From JAWVZU01 sp033722075 (lineage in GTDB: Bacteria > Pseudomonadota > Gammaproteobacteria > Xanthomonadales > SZUA-38): 41,001 bases of DNA. The position numbers and the translations under genes were made by a program. Position 1 is the first letter of the stretch. Every line of letters begins with the position of its first letter. Under the pieces are notes generated by a model that saw only the letters and a program-made list of their open reading frames with translations, was not told the origin of the DNA and ran no database searches. Shown here piece after piece: positions 33,931 through 41,001 of this stretch. The stretch spans positions 1 through 41,001 of the forward strand of contig JAWVZU010000004.1 of the NCBI GenBank assembly GCA_033722075.1. The letters run 5' to 3'.

Positions 33931-35091
33931 TCAAACTTCCAGAGCCTGGTGGAGGTCCGCGATGAGATCTTCGGGATCCTCAATTCCGACCGAAAGCCGG
34001 ACCAGGTCGTCACCGATGCCCAGCCGGGCCCGCTTCTCCGGCGGGACGGACGCGTGAGTCATGATCGCCGGGTGATTGATCAGGCTCTCGACGCCGCCCA
34101 GGGATTCAGCCAGCGCGAACAGTTCGCAGCGTTCCATCATGCGGCGGGCCCCATCAAGGCCGCCTTCGACCACGATCGAGACTATGCCCCCGAAGCCGTC
34201 CATCTGGCGTGAGGCCAGTGCGTGCTGCGGATGGGATTCGAGCCCCGGGTAGATCACCTGGCGGACCTTCGGATGCTCGCTCAGGGCACGGGCAATCTGC
34301 AGCGAGCCCTCGCAATGCGCCCGCATGCGCACCCCAAGCGTCTTCAGGCCACGCATGGCCAGAAAGCTGTCGAACGGACCGGCAATGGCACCCACCGAGT
34401 TCTGCAGGAATCCCATGCGCTCCGCCAGCTCCTCGGAGGCCACGACGGCAAGACCACCGACCATGTCCGAGTGGCCGTTGAGGTACTTGGTCGCCGAATG
34501 GACAACGATATCGGCGCCGAATTCGAGCGGCCGCTGGAGCATCGGCGTCGCGAACGTGTTGTCGACCACGAGCAGGATGTCGCGGCCTGCACAGATCCTG
34601 CCGATCGCCTCGAGATCGATCACTTTCAGCATCGGGTTGCTGGGCGTCTCGATCCAGACCATGCGCGTGTTCGGGCGCAGATAACCTTCAAGGTCAGCAG
34701 CGGTGGTGAGATCGGCAAAATCGAACTGAAGCCCCGCCGAACGCTTGCGCACCCGGTCGAACATCCGGAACGTGCCCCCGTAAAGATCGTCGAGCGCGAC
34801 CACGTGATCGCCGGAGTCCAGCAGTTCCAGCACCGTACTGGAAGCGGCCATGCCCGACGCAAATGCAAAACCCGCCACGCCGCCTTCCAGGTCCGCCACA
34901 CAGCGCTCGTAGGCCATCCGGGTCGGGTTCTGCGTCCGAGAGTATTCATACCCTTTGTGGTCCCCCGGGCTGGCCTGGACATAGGTCGAGGTCGCATAGA
35001 TCGGCGTCATGATCGCGCCGGTGGACGGATCGGGACTCTGCCCTGCATGAATGGCGCGGGTGGACAGGGCCAGCTTGCGTTCGGTACTCAT
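33931..35091 (-). CDS. Cystathionine gamma-synthase / gamma-lyase family PLP enzyme
   Basis: 386 residues from ATG at 35091, preceded by GGAG; the ATG 33 bp upstream lacks a site. Motifs of the Cys/Met metabolism PLP family are intact: YEYSRTQNPTR at 48-58, DDLYGGTFRMF at 101-111, WIETPSNP at 146-153, VVDNTFATP at 175-183, the PLP lysine K202 in SATKYLNGHSD, and the C-terminal SLGGVESLINHPA block. The sequence is of the gamma-synthase/gamma-lyase type (MetB, CGL) rather than MetC-type beta-lyase, but the two activities cannot be separated by eye. It is transcribed toward the M28 gene (37 bp gap) with no functional link. Confidence 0.93.
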   Translation of the reverse strand: MSTERKLALSTRAIHAGQSPDPSTGAIMTPIYATSTYVQASPGDHKGYEYSRTQNPTRMAYERCVADLEGGVAGFAFASGMAASSTVLELLDSGDHVVALDDLYGGTFRMFDRVRKRSAGLQFDFADLTTAADLEGYLRPNTRMVWIETPSNPMLKVIDLEAIGRICAGRDILLVVDNTFATPMLQRPLEFGADIVVHSATKYLNGHSDMVGGLAVVASEELAERMGFLQNSVGAIAGPFDSFLAMRGLKTLGVRMRAHCEGSLQIARALSEHPKVRQVIYPGLESHPQHALASRQMDGFGGIVSIVVEGGLDGARRMMERCELFALAESLGGVESLINHPAIMTHASVPPEKRARLGIGDDLVRLSVGIEDPEDLIADLHQALEV

Positions 35092-35353
35092 GGTTGTGCT
35101 CCGGGCATTCTGCTCAATGGTCAATGGCGACGGGCAGGCTGGTTTGCAACCCGGATTGGAGCTCGACAGCAGAGTTTCCAGCGGAGCTGCAGGGTCGGAT
35201 AAATACGGTGCGCTTTACGCTGCTATTCGCTGGCGTAGCATAAATCACTGGCTTGGGCGCGGACTTGAGTGCGAAATCTGAACGTGTAGCTGTGCTTGTG
35301 CGGCTGGGCATTTTGGTGGCCACCCCGTCAGCACGAAGCAGGGAGATCAGGCA

Positions 35354-35914
35354 ATGGATCCAATCAAGAAAAATGCACGAATCGCGGGATTGCTGTACGT
35401 GCTGGTCATTCTTACTGGCCCGTTCGTCCTGATCTATGTACCCGGCAAGTTGTTCGTGTCTGGCGACGCTTCCGCGACGGCGAGTAATATCCTGGCTCAT
35501 GAGTCGCTGTTCCGCGCCCACATCGCCGTCGGGTTCATTTCTGAGCTACTGTTCATAGCAATCGTGTTGGCTCTCTACCGCCTGCTCAAGGCAGTAGGCC
35601 GCGAGCTCGCCATCCTCATGGTGATACTGGTTCTGATCGATGCACCGCTGGCTTTCTTGAGCGTAGCGAACGAGATTGCCGCTCTCGCGATCGTGAGTGG
35701 GGTCGATTTCCTGGCCGCATTCGACAAACCGCAACGCGAGGCCTTGGCAACCCTGCTGATCAGCATCAATGGGCAGAGCGTTATCATCTCCGAGATGTTT
35801 TGGGGGCTTTGGCTCCTTCCGCTTGGCGTGCTCGTGTATCGATCGGGCTTTCTTCCTCTGATCGTAGGTGCGCGCGGGCAACCGTCGATATCCGCCGCAC
35901 CGAAATCGATCTAG
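35354..35914 (+). CDS. DUF4386 membrane protein, C-terminally shortened
   Basis: 186 residues with AGGGAG upstream of ATG. Family features: the N-terminal KKNARIAGLLYVLVI span, a span at about 57-80, DAPLAFLSVANE near 95, and GLWLLPLGVLVYRSGFLP near 155-172. In full-length DUF4386 proteins (usually about 220-240 residues) the segment after RSGFLP continues into further membrane spans. Here it turns into GARGQPSISAAPKSI and stops, so the final spans are missing. This may be a frameshifted or truncated gene. Codon use in this and the next gene looks less GC-rich than in the neighbours. Confidence 0.75.
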   Translation: MDPIKKNARIAGLLYVLVILTGPFVLIYVPGKLFVSGDASATASNILAHESLFRAHIAVGFISELLFIAIVLALYRLLKAVGRELAILMVILVLIDAPLAFLSVANEIAALAIVSGVDFLAAFDKPQREALATLLISINGQSVIISEMFWGLWLLPLGVLVYRSGFLPLIVGARGQPSISAAPKSI

Positions 35915-36021
35915 ACAAGATCTCAAGATAGGCTTTCTAGTGTCGGCTCTCCTGCCCGTCCGAACTTCGGACGAGTGCTATCATGATCCAGAGGGGCTAC
36001 GAAGACATCGGAAGAATTACC

Positions 36022-37902
36022 ATGCAGCATCCCAGGGTACTGCTCACCGCAGGAACACTGTTATCCGCTTTCTTTGGCGATGCAGCGGCGCAGTGTCCGT
36101 CGAACATGGTCGGCTACTGGCCGATGAACGGGAACGCTCGCGAAGTTGTCGGCGATACGCAATCGTCATTGGTCGGGAACGTGACGTTCGCTCCGGGCGT
36201 AGTCGCCAGCGGCGCCGAATTCGATGGCTTTGGAGCCTACGTGCAGGCGACGCCGCGCGCGGAACTGAATCTGGGAGGTGCCAGCAACATGAGTGTCGCT
36301 GCTTGGGCGCGGAGGGAACCCGATGCCGCATTCGGCGACTCGGCCGGGGCAATCATCAGCTCTCGCACGCTCTGCAATCTGGGCAACTGGCAACTCTACG
36401 GACATATTTTCAACGCGGCGTACTACAGCAAGTGGCAGTCCGACGGTGACGAGGATCAGTTCGTAACCAGCCACACCATGCCCACGAGCACCTGGGAGCA
36501 TCTGGTCTTCACCTATCAGGACGGAGAGATCCGATTTTATCTCAACGGCACTCTCTCCGAGACTCTTGCCCCCCTGACTTTCGGCGGTCCCATAAACACG
36601 GCATCCAACGATATCCAACTCGGGTGGGACAGTTGCGACTCCTACTGGACCGGCGGCATCGACGAAGTGGCGGTCTTCGATACGACGCTGTCCGCCACCG
36701 AGGTCGCAGACATTTATCAGAAGGGCGTCGACGGCGAGGCGCTGTGCGAAGAGGCTGCAGTCGCCGTCCCCTTGCCCGCGGGCGCTGGCACTAACGATCA
36801 GTTCGGCAAGGCCGTGGCTACCGACGGTAACCTGTTCGTCATCGGTCAGCCGGAAGCGAACGGCGGCGAAGGCCAGGTGGTGGTTTATCGCCAGGAAGGT
36901 CAAGATCTGATCGAAGAGGCGGTTCTGCCGGTCCCTGCGGATCATGCTGCGGCCGGGTTCGGTGCGGCGCTGGCCCTTGAAGGGGGGCGGCTGGTGATCG
37001 GGGCGCCAAAGGAACCGGCGGCCGCTGCAAAGGGGCTTGTCGCTCTGAAGGCAGCGATCTACGAGAGACTGAACAACGGCACTTGGTCGATGAAAGCTAC
37101 CCTTGCCCCGGTCAACGGCAATGCTGGCGACGAGTTCGGTGCGGCGGTTGCCCTCGATGGAAACCGCATCGTTGTCGGCGCGCCAGGCGATAGCGAGGGC
37201 GAGCCCGCTGGCTCCGGCGCCGCCTATGCGTATGATTTCGCCAACGACACCGTCTCCCAGGCGCGGAAGCTCAAGCCGGCGGATCAGCCTGAGGGCTCAA
37301 AGTTCGGGTCTTCGGTCGCGACTGCCGGGGGCATGATTGCAGTAGGCGCGCCCGGGACGGTAGCCGGAGGTGCCGCGACAGGCGCAGTACGCCTTTTCAA
37401 GCAGATCTCCGACAACCTGGCCGATCTTGACGATCGCGGCTCAATAACGGGTTCGACAGGCGATGGCGACGGCTTCGGGACGGCCGTAGCCATGACCGCC
37501 GCAACAATTATCGTAGGCGCGCCAGGGGAAGACGGTTCCGGCGCGGACCAGGGTGCCCTGTACCTTTTGGATCCGGAGAACACCACCAGCACAAACAAGC
37601 TGACCCCGGACACGCCACAGGATAATGCAGGCTTCGGACTGGCGGTCGCGGTCAATGCAACCGCCGGCGTGGTTGGCGCTCCCGGCTTCGATGCCGGAGC
37701 CGGAGCGGCCTACCGATTCGAGCTGGCGTCACTTGCCCAAAAACAGATCACCCCGAAGATCGCGGACCTGAAAGGCTTCGGTTCATCCGTGTCAATATCC
37801 ACCAACGGGTTGGTCATCGGCGCCCCTAACACCGCCGGCGATACCGGTTCCGCGGTCGCACAGACCGACATCGTTCTGATCTACAGAAGCGGATTCGAGT
37901 AG
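36022..37902 (+). CDS. Secreted LamG protein with seven FG-GAP repeats and GFE C-terminus
   Basis: 626 residues from ATG at 36022, preceded by GGAAG; an ATG at 35983 would put a charged stretch before the signal peptide (MQHPRVLLTAGTLLSAFFGDAAA). Residues about 24-235 are a laminin-G/concanavalin-like domain (VGYWPMNGNA, MSVAAWARR, WEHLVFTYQDGEIRFYLNG, GGIDEVAVFDTTLSATEVADIY). Residues about 255-616 hold seven FG-GAP units (FGxAVAxxxxxxVVGAPG pattern) that should form one seven-bladed integrin-like propeller. The chain ends IYRSGFE. The propeller half is clearly homologous to the C-terminal part of the protein at 7077-10193. Probably a surface or extracellular carbohydrate- or matrix-binding protein. 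Confidence 0.85.
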   Translation: MQHPRVLLTAGTLLSAFFGDAAAQCPSNMVGYWPMNGNAREVVGDTQSSLVGNVTFAPGVVASGAEFDGFGAYVQATPRAELNLGGASNMSVAAWARREPDAAFGDSAGAIISSRTLCNLGNWQLYGHIFNAAYYSKWQSDGDEDQFVTSHTMPTSTWEHLVFTYQDGEIRFYLNGTLSETLAPLTFGGPINTASNDIQLGWDSCDSYWTGGIDEVAVFDTTLSATEVADIYQKGVDGEALCEEAAVAVPLPAGAGTNDQFGKAVATDGNLFVIGQPEANGGEGQVVVYRQEGQDLIEEAVLPVPADHAAAGFGAALALEGGRLVIGAPKEPAAAAKGLVALKAAIYERLNNGTWSMKATLAPVNGNAGDEFGAAVALDGNRIVVGAPGDSEGEPAGSGAAYAYDFANDTVSQARKLKPADQPEGSKFGSSVATAGGMIAVGAPGTVAGGAATGAVRLFKQISDNLADLDDRGSITGSTGDGDGFGTAVAMTAATIIVGAPGEDGSGADQGALYLLDPENTTSTNKLTPDTPQDNAGFGLAVAVNATAGVVGAPGFDAGAGAAYRFELASLAQKQITPKIADLKGFGSSVSISTNGLVIGAPNTAGDTGSAVAQTDIVLIYRSGFE

Positions 37903-37997
37903 TCCCAGTTTGATTCTGGCATTTCCTGAGCGCGGCCCGATCAGTTGGCTGGCCTTCGCTAACCGTTCCCTACTGGCTCCGTGCTAGTCTTGCGTGC

Positions 37998-38933
37998 GTG
38001 AAAACTCTCCTTGCCTTGCTGCTTCTTATCCCGCTAGCGCGCTCTACTGACGACCAGACTACTTCGTCTGCGGATGACCTGAATTTCGGAAACGCTTCCT
38101 TTCAGGACGCGGCCCTCTGGAGGCCTCGAACCATTGCCGATGAAAGGATCCGCTATGGGACCGGCGGACAACCCGTGCAGTTTGCGGACCTGCGCGTCCC
38201 TGGAGGCGAAGCGCCGGCGTCTGGCTTCCCGGTGATTGTCTTTCTGCACGGCGGGGCCTGGCGCGCGAAATGGTCAAAGGACTACGGCGAGGCCTTCGTC
38301 GAGGAACTTGCCGACGAGGGCTTCGCCACCTGGGACGTGGAATACCGGCGACTTGGGCATCCAGGGGGCGGCTACCCTGGCACCTTCGAGGATGTAGCCG
38401 ACGCCCTGGATCACCTGCGAGCCCTGGTGCCGAAGCATCCCCTGGATCTATCCCGGGTGATTGCCGTGGGCCACTCCTCCGGCGGACATCTTGCCCTCTG
38501 GCTGGCGGGTCGGCGGCACATGGCCGAATCCGGCCCCCTGTATCGGGAGAATCCGCTACCCCTGCGCGGTGTGATCTCGCTGGCCGGAGTGAATGACCTC
38601 GAGCTCTCACTGACTCTTGGCGATCGCAGAGACGTGCTGGAGCTGGCCGGGGTGGACTCCCTGGACGGTGGCCGGGAACAACTCGACCAGATCGATCCGG
38701 GACGCCTCCTGCCGCTGGGCGTTCCGCTGATCCTGTACATTGGTGACAAGGACTCGGACTGGCGTCTGGAGATGACGAATCGTTTCGAGGACAAGGCCCG
38801 AAAAGCCGGGGATACGGTAACCACAATCATCGTTTCGGGCGCAAACCACATGGATGTCACGGATGCCGGTACCGGCTTTTCGCAGCTGATCGCCCAAAGC
38901 GCCCGGGAGTTGCTTCAGGTACCCGGCAGCTAG
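37998..38933 (+). CDS. Exported alpha/beta-hydrolase (esterase/lipase type)
   Basis: 311 residues from a GTG start with a short signal peptide (MKTLLALLLLIPLARS). HGGAW at 84-88 forms the oxyanion region, GHSSGG at 158-163 holds nucleophile Ser160, the acidic residue is likely in YIGDKDSDW near 247-255, and the base is His in SGANHMDV near 287. This matches BD-FAE/kynurenine-formamidase-like and carboxylesterase families. There is no clear Shine-Dalgarno and the upstream 95 bp show no strong promoter. Substrate unknown. Confidence 0.85.
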   Translation: MKTLLALLLLIPLARSTDDQTTSSADDLNFGNASFQDAALWRPRTIADERIRYGTGGQPVQFADLRVPGGEAPASGFPVIVFLHGGAWRAKWSKDYGEAFVEELADEGFATWDVEYRRLGHPGGGYPGTFEDVADALDHLRALVPKHPLDLSRVIAVGHSSGGHLALWLAGRRHMAESGPLYRENPLPLRGVISLAGVNDLELSLTLGDRRDVLELAGVDSLDGGREQLDQIDPGRLLPLGVPLILYIGDKDSDWRLEMTNRFEDKARKAGDTVTTIIVSGANHMDVTDAGTGFSQLIAQSARELLQVPGS

Positions 38934-38940
38934 ACGCGGG

Positions 38941-38978
38941 ACATTCCGCTTTTCGGCCAGGAGCGGACCTCCACACAA
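38941..38978 (+). repeat. Intergenic interspersed repeat, copy 1
   Basis: About 38 bp in the gap between the esterase and the gluzincin gene, with a small inverted core CCGCT...AGCGG. It aligns without gaps to 40804-40841 at about 26 of 38 positions; the best-conserved stretch is around GGCCAGGAGCGGAC. The rest of this 177-bp gap contains nothing recognisable apart from a short CTCGA/TCGAG hairpin near 38986-39005. Confidence 0.45.
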
Positions 38979-39110
38979 ATTAGCGAGTCTCGACGACTTG
39001 CCATCGAGAAGGGCACGTACGATTTCAGCCTGCCGCTGGCCTTCGCCGCCCCTCCACCGCCGCAGTTTGAACTCCGCCCGTGGGCCCGGCACCGCCCCGC
39101 CTCTCTTCTG

Positions 39111-40607
39111 TCAGCGCGGGAGATCCAGGGATTCGAGTTTGCCTTCCTCGTCGAAACGGGGCGCGAGGCCCGCGGTTTCCAACAGCTCGCGCAGGGTAGC
39201 GTACGGGTGGGATACCGGTTCAAAAACCAGCGCTTCAAGTCGCCTGGCGGTGCCCTCCGCAAGCCCACGCGAGCGAGCAAGCCGGAAATAGTGATCCGGG
39301 GCGATCTCGGCGACTTCCTCGGCCTCCGAGGTCTCGAGGAACGCTCTCCAAAACTCGAAGATGTCGCCCTCGGCCAGTCCCGCCTCCGTGACCAGCGCGA
39401 TGAGGTCGCCGCAAGCGTAGTAGGCGTCGAACCGGCCCGTTTGGATCGCCGCTGCCAGCGGGGCGCCGGTGTCGAGATAGGCAACGCAGTCCGCAAATGC
39501 CCTGCCGTAGACCTCGCCCAGGAAATCCTTGCGATCTTCGGCGAGTCGGCCGCTGATTCGATGCGCCATCGTGTTCGCTACGCCCTCCTGCATCCACGCG
39601 TGCGCCGCGGGAACCCCAGGCATGCCGGCGGCATTCTGGTAGACGTGCGCGCTCTCGTGGGCAAGGAACCAACGAAAATAGGCGAGGATGGAGGCATCAG
39701 GTTCAAGCAGCGCGTCGCCCGAGACCTGGAGCGCGAGCTGCTGCCCGAGCGCGCCACCCGTCTGGGCCAGACCGGGGTGCTCCGCACCGTCGAAGACGAA
39801 CAGCACCTCCACGGGCTCCGGAAGCGTGAACCCCCATTCGGTCGACAGTTCAGCAAAGATCGCGGTCAGGTCGTCGTCGAGCTGATCCCGGATCCAGGCA
39901 GGCAGCCCACGATCGATGAAGCCGACATAGTTCTCGCTGGTCTCGACCCTGGCGTCCCCGACATAGACGTAACTGCCGTCGCCCTCGGGCGAGAGTTCGA
40001 GCGAGCCGTCGGCCCAAGCGCCGCCGTGGAAGAGGCTCCGCTCAGACTCGATGGTGAGGGTGTAGTCAAACAGATCGCCAGGCCAGCTCTCGCCATTGCC
40101 CTCGAAGGCGGCGACCTCGGCGCGGCCAGTTGCGGAGGAGACGCGGAACTGGCCTTCCAGCACACCCCAACCACCGTCTGTAAATGCCAGGAAGGGCGTG
40201 TACGCCTTGGCGAGCGACGTCGTATGTGGCTCGATCTCGAACACCGCTTGCCGGGCTGGAGGCTCGAACAGCATGACATCCGTCTGCCCCACGGTTTCTA
40301 ATGCGACACCCTCGGTCAGCGAGGTCCAGTGGCCCGCTCGATAGGGCTCCGGAGCTTGCCGAAACACGACCGCCCGCTGAGGTTCGGGGAACCGAAAAGC
40401 AACGATCCAGCGCCCGTCTGGCATTTCCCGGAGCTTGACTTCCGTTACCGCTTGCTCGCTCGCGGTCACCAACACGGCAGCGGTGGCGAGCACGAGGCCC
40501 ATTAGCCAACCACCAACACGTATGCGGCACTCTGGTCTCGCTTGCGGACGCCCCGGCATACGGGCTTCTGCAATTACGATCGCATGTTCCGTAGATCCTG
40601 AAGCCAT
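39111..40607 (-). CDS. Membrane-anchored gluzincin-type metallopeptidase-like protein
   Basis: 498 residues from ATG at 40607 (AGGA upstream); in-frame ATGs at 40559 and 40502 are alternatives. A hydrophobic segment at about 36-52 serves as signal peptide or anchor. The middle part is beta-rich (about 55-240). A zinc motif HESAHVYQ has H317, E318 and H321, and E341 in WMQEGVANTMAHR is the probable third ligand, the spacing of gluzincin peptidases such as M1 or peptidase_MA-like families. Substrate unknown. It faces the esterase gene (convergent, 177 bp). Confidence 0.75.
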   Translation of the reverse strand: MASGSTEHAIVIAEARMPGRPQARPECRIRVGGWLMGLVLATAAVLVTASEQAVTEVKLREMPDGRWIVAFRFPEPQRAVVFRQAPEPYRAGHWTSLTEGVALETVGQTDVMLFEPPARQAVFEIEPHTTSLAKAYTPFLAFTDGGWGVLEGQFRVSSATGRAEVAAFEGNGESWPGDLFDYTLTIESERSLFHGGAWADGSLELSPEGDGSYVYVGDARVETSENYVGFIDRGLPAWIRDQLDDDLTAIFAELSTEWGFTLPEPVEVLFVFDGAEHPGLAQTGGALGQQLALQVSGDALLEPDASILAYFRWFLAHESAHVYQNAAGMPGVPAAHAWMQEGVANTMAHRISGRLAEDRKDFLGEVYGRAFADCVAYLDTGAPLAAAIQTGRFDAYYACGDLIALVTEAGLAEGDIFEFWRAFLETSEAEEVAEIAPDHYFRLARSRGLAEGTARRLEALVFEPVSHPYATLRELLETAGLAPRFDEEGKLESLDLPR

Positions 40608-40803
40608 CGAGTAGTTTTCCTGCTCGAACGAACGACGAATTTAGCAGTGGCCCCGATCTGCGTCACCCCTGGCCGGCGAGCGACGGTTCTCCGCCGGACC
40701 GAGTTCAGAAGGCACATTCGAAAAAATTCAGAATCTCTGAATAACGCCTGATGGGCATTGGATCCCATCCGGACCTGCCTGGAAATCCCCAAAAGCCGTC
40801 TCA

Positions 40804-40841
40804 AATGTCTGCTACCGGGCCAAGAGCGGACTTTCACCCAA
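40804..40841 (+). repeat. Intergenic interspersed repeat, copy 2
   Basis: Partner of 38941-38978, with the core GGGCCAAGAGCGGAC and a possible stem GTCTGC/GCGGAC allowing one wobble pair. It lies in the 296-bp gap 40608-40903, which otherwise holds no gene and no clear terminator. The repeat is degenerate and the two copies share only moderate identity. Confidence 0.45.
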
Positions 40842-40903
40842 GCTGTCACATTTGATCCTCTCCGGGTAGTGGACCAATATCGAGGCCACAACCCGGAAAC
40901 GCC

Positions 40904-41001
40904 ATGACAGACAGCAGCCACGATCCGACCATGCAGCAGTCCACGCTGCTGCGTTTCGCCAAGGCCGCACTGGCCGAAGATGCGGATCCCCAGGATCTCC
41001 C
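40904..41001 (+). CDS. N-terminal fragment of unidentified protein
   Basis: ATG at 40904 with GGA seven bases upstream opens a frame of 32 codons to the window edge (MTDSSHDPTM, then QQSTLLRFAKAALAEDADP). The soluble, helix-prone start has no signal peptide. No family can be assigned from so short a piece. Confidence 0.55.
   Translation, partial: MTDSSHDPTMQQSTLLRFAKAALAEDADPQDL

Noticed and set aside
35211..35250. Integron attC-like inverted repeat (TACGC/GCGTA, TGCTA/TAGCA) near the DUF4386 gene
   Set aside because: No core-site sequence of the attC type and no paired second site or integrase; the stems are short enough to be chance.

Overview
The window is 41 kb of GC-rich, densely packed chromosomal DNA. 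Gene content points to a marine or halophilic gammaproteobacterium near the Wenzhouxiangella/Xanthomonadales-Chromatiales group. The signs are large multidomain secreted proteins, an Oar-like TonB receptor with an N-terminal carboxypeptidase-regulatory domain, several secreted peptidases and short intergenic gaps. This placement is inference from family composition. There are no phage genes, transposases or CRISPR arrays.

Left end (1-1896): the tail of a cysteine-rich RiPP precursor with nine EGKC(G) motifs, followed by its MNIO maturase (HvfB/BufB type, DUF692) and partner protein (HvfC/BufC type, DUF2063). This is a copper-binding-peptide (oxazolin/bufferin-like) module. The precursor is encoded by a higher-order tandem DNA repeat. 

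1919-13548: a secreted-protein region. It holds an M12-type metalloprotease with calcium-binding repeats and a propeller, a GNAT acetyltransferase, a periplasmic NHL-type propeller, a BNR (Asp-box) plus FG-GAP protein ending in GFE, and a subtilisin-family protease. The two proteases share a duplicated W-Y/G-E-G domain. 

13678-20753: tRNA-Val(GAC), then a tight six-gene minus-strand operon: patatin-like lipase, M48 metalloprotease, three tandem AIM24/TIGR00266 proteins and a Glu/Leu/Phe/Val-type dehydrogenase. A divergent gene of unknown function (FFLEELY-like) follows. 

20820-29739: a cobalamin riboswitch controlling btuB, with a hairpin enclosing the btuB ribosome-binding site; a small STAS-like protein; an Oar-like TonB receptor with a strong terminator; and a three-gene operon for an octaheme cytochrome c, a four-helix membrane protein and a lipoprotein. 

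29813-41001: a methyltransferase with a signal peptide and an FMN reductase in one operon, a DODA-type dioxygenase, an M28 lipoprotein peptidase, a cystathionine gamma-synthase/lyase family enzyme, a C-terminally shortened DUF4386 membrane protein, a LamG plus FG-GAP protein ending in GFE, a secreted esterase, a membrane-anchored gluzincin-like peptidase, and the first 32 codons of an unidentified gene. 

The most notable features are the EGKC minisatellite RiPP, the paired seven-bladed FG-GAP/GFE modules at 9.1-10.2 kb and 36.8-37.9 kb, and the AIM24-M48-patatin operon.
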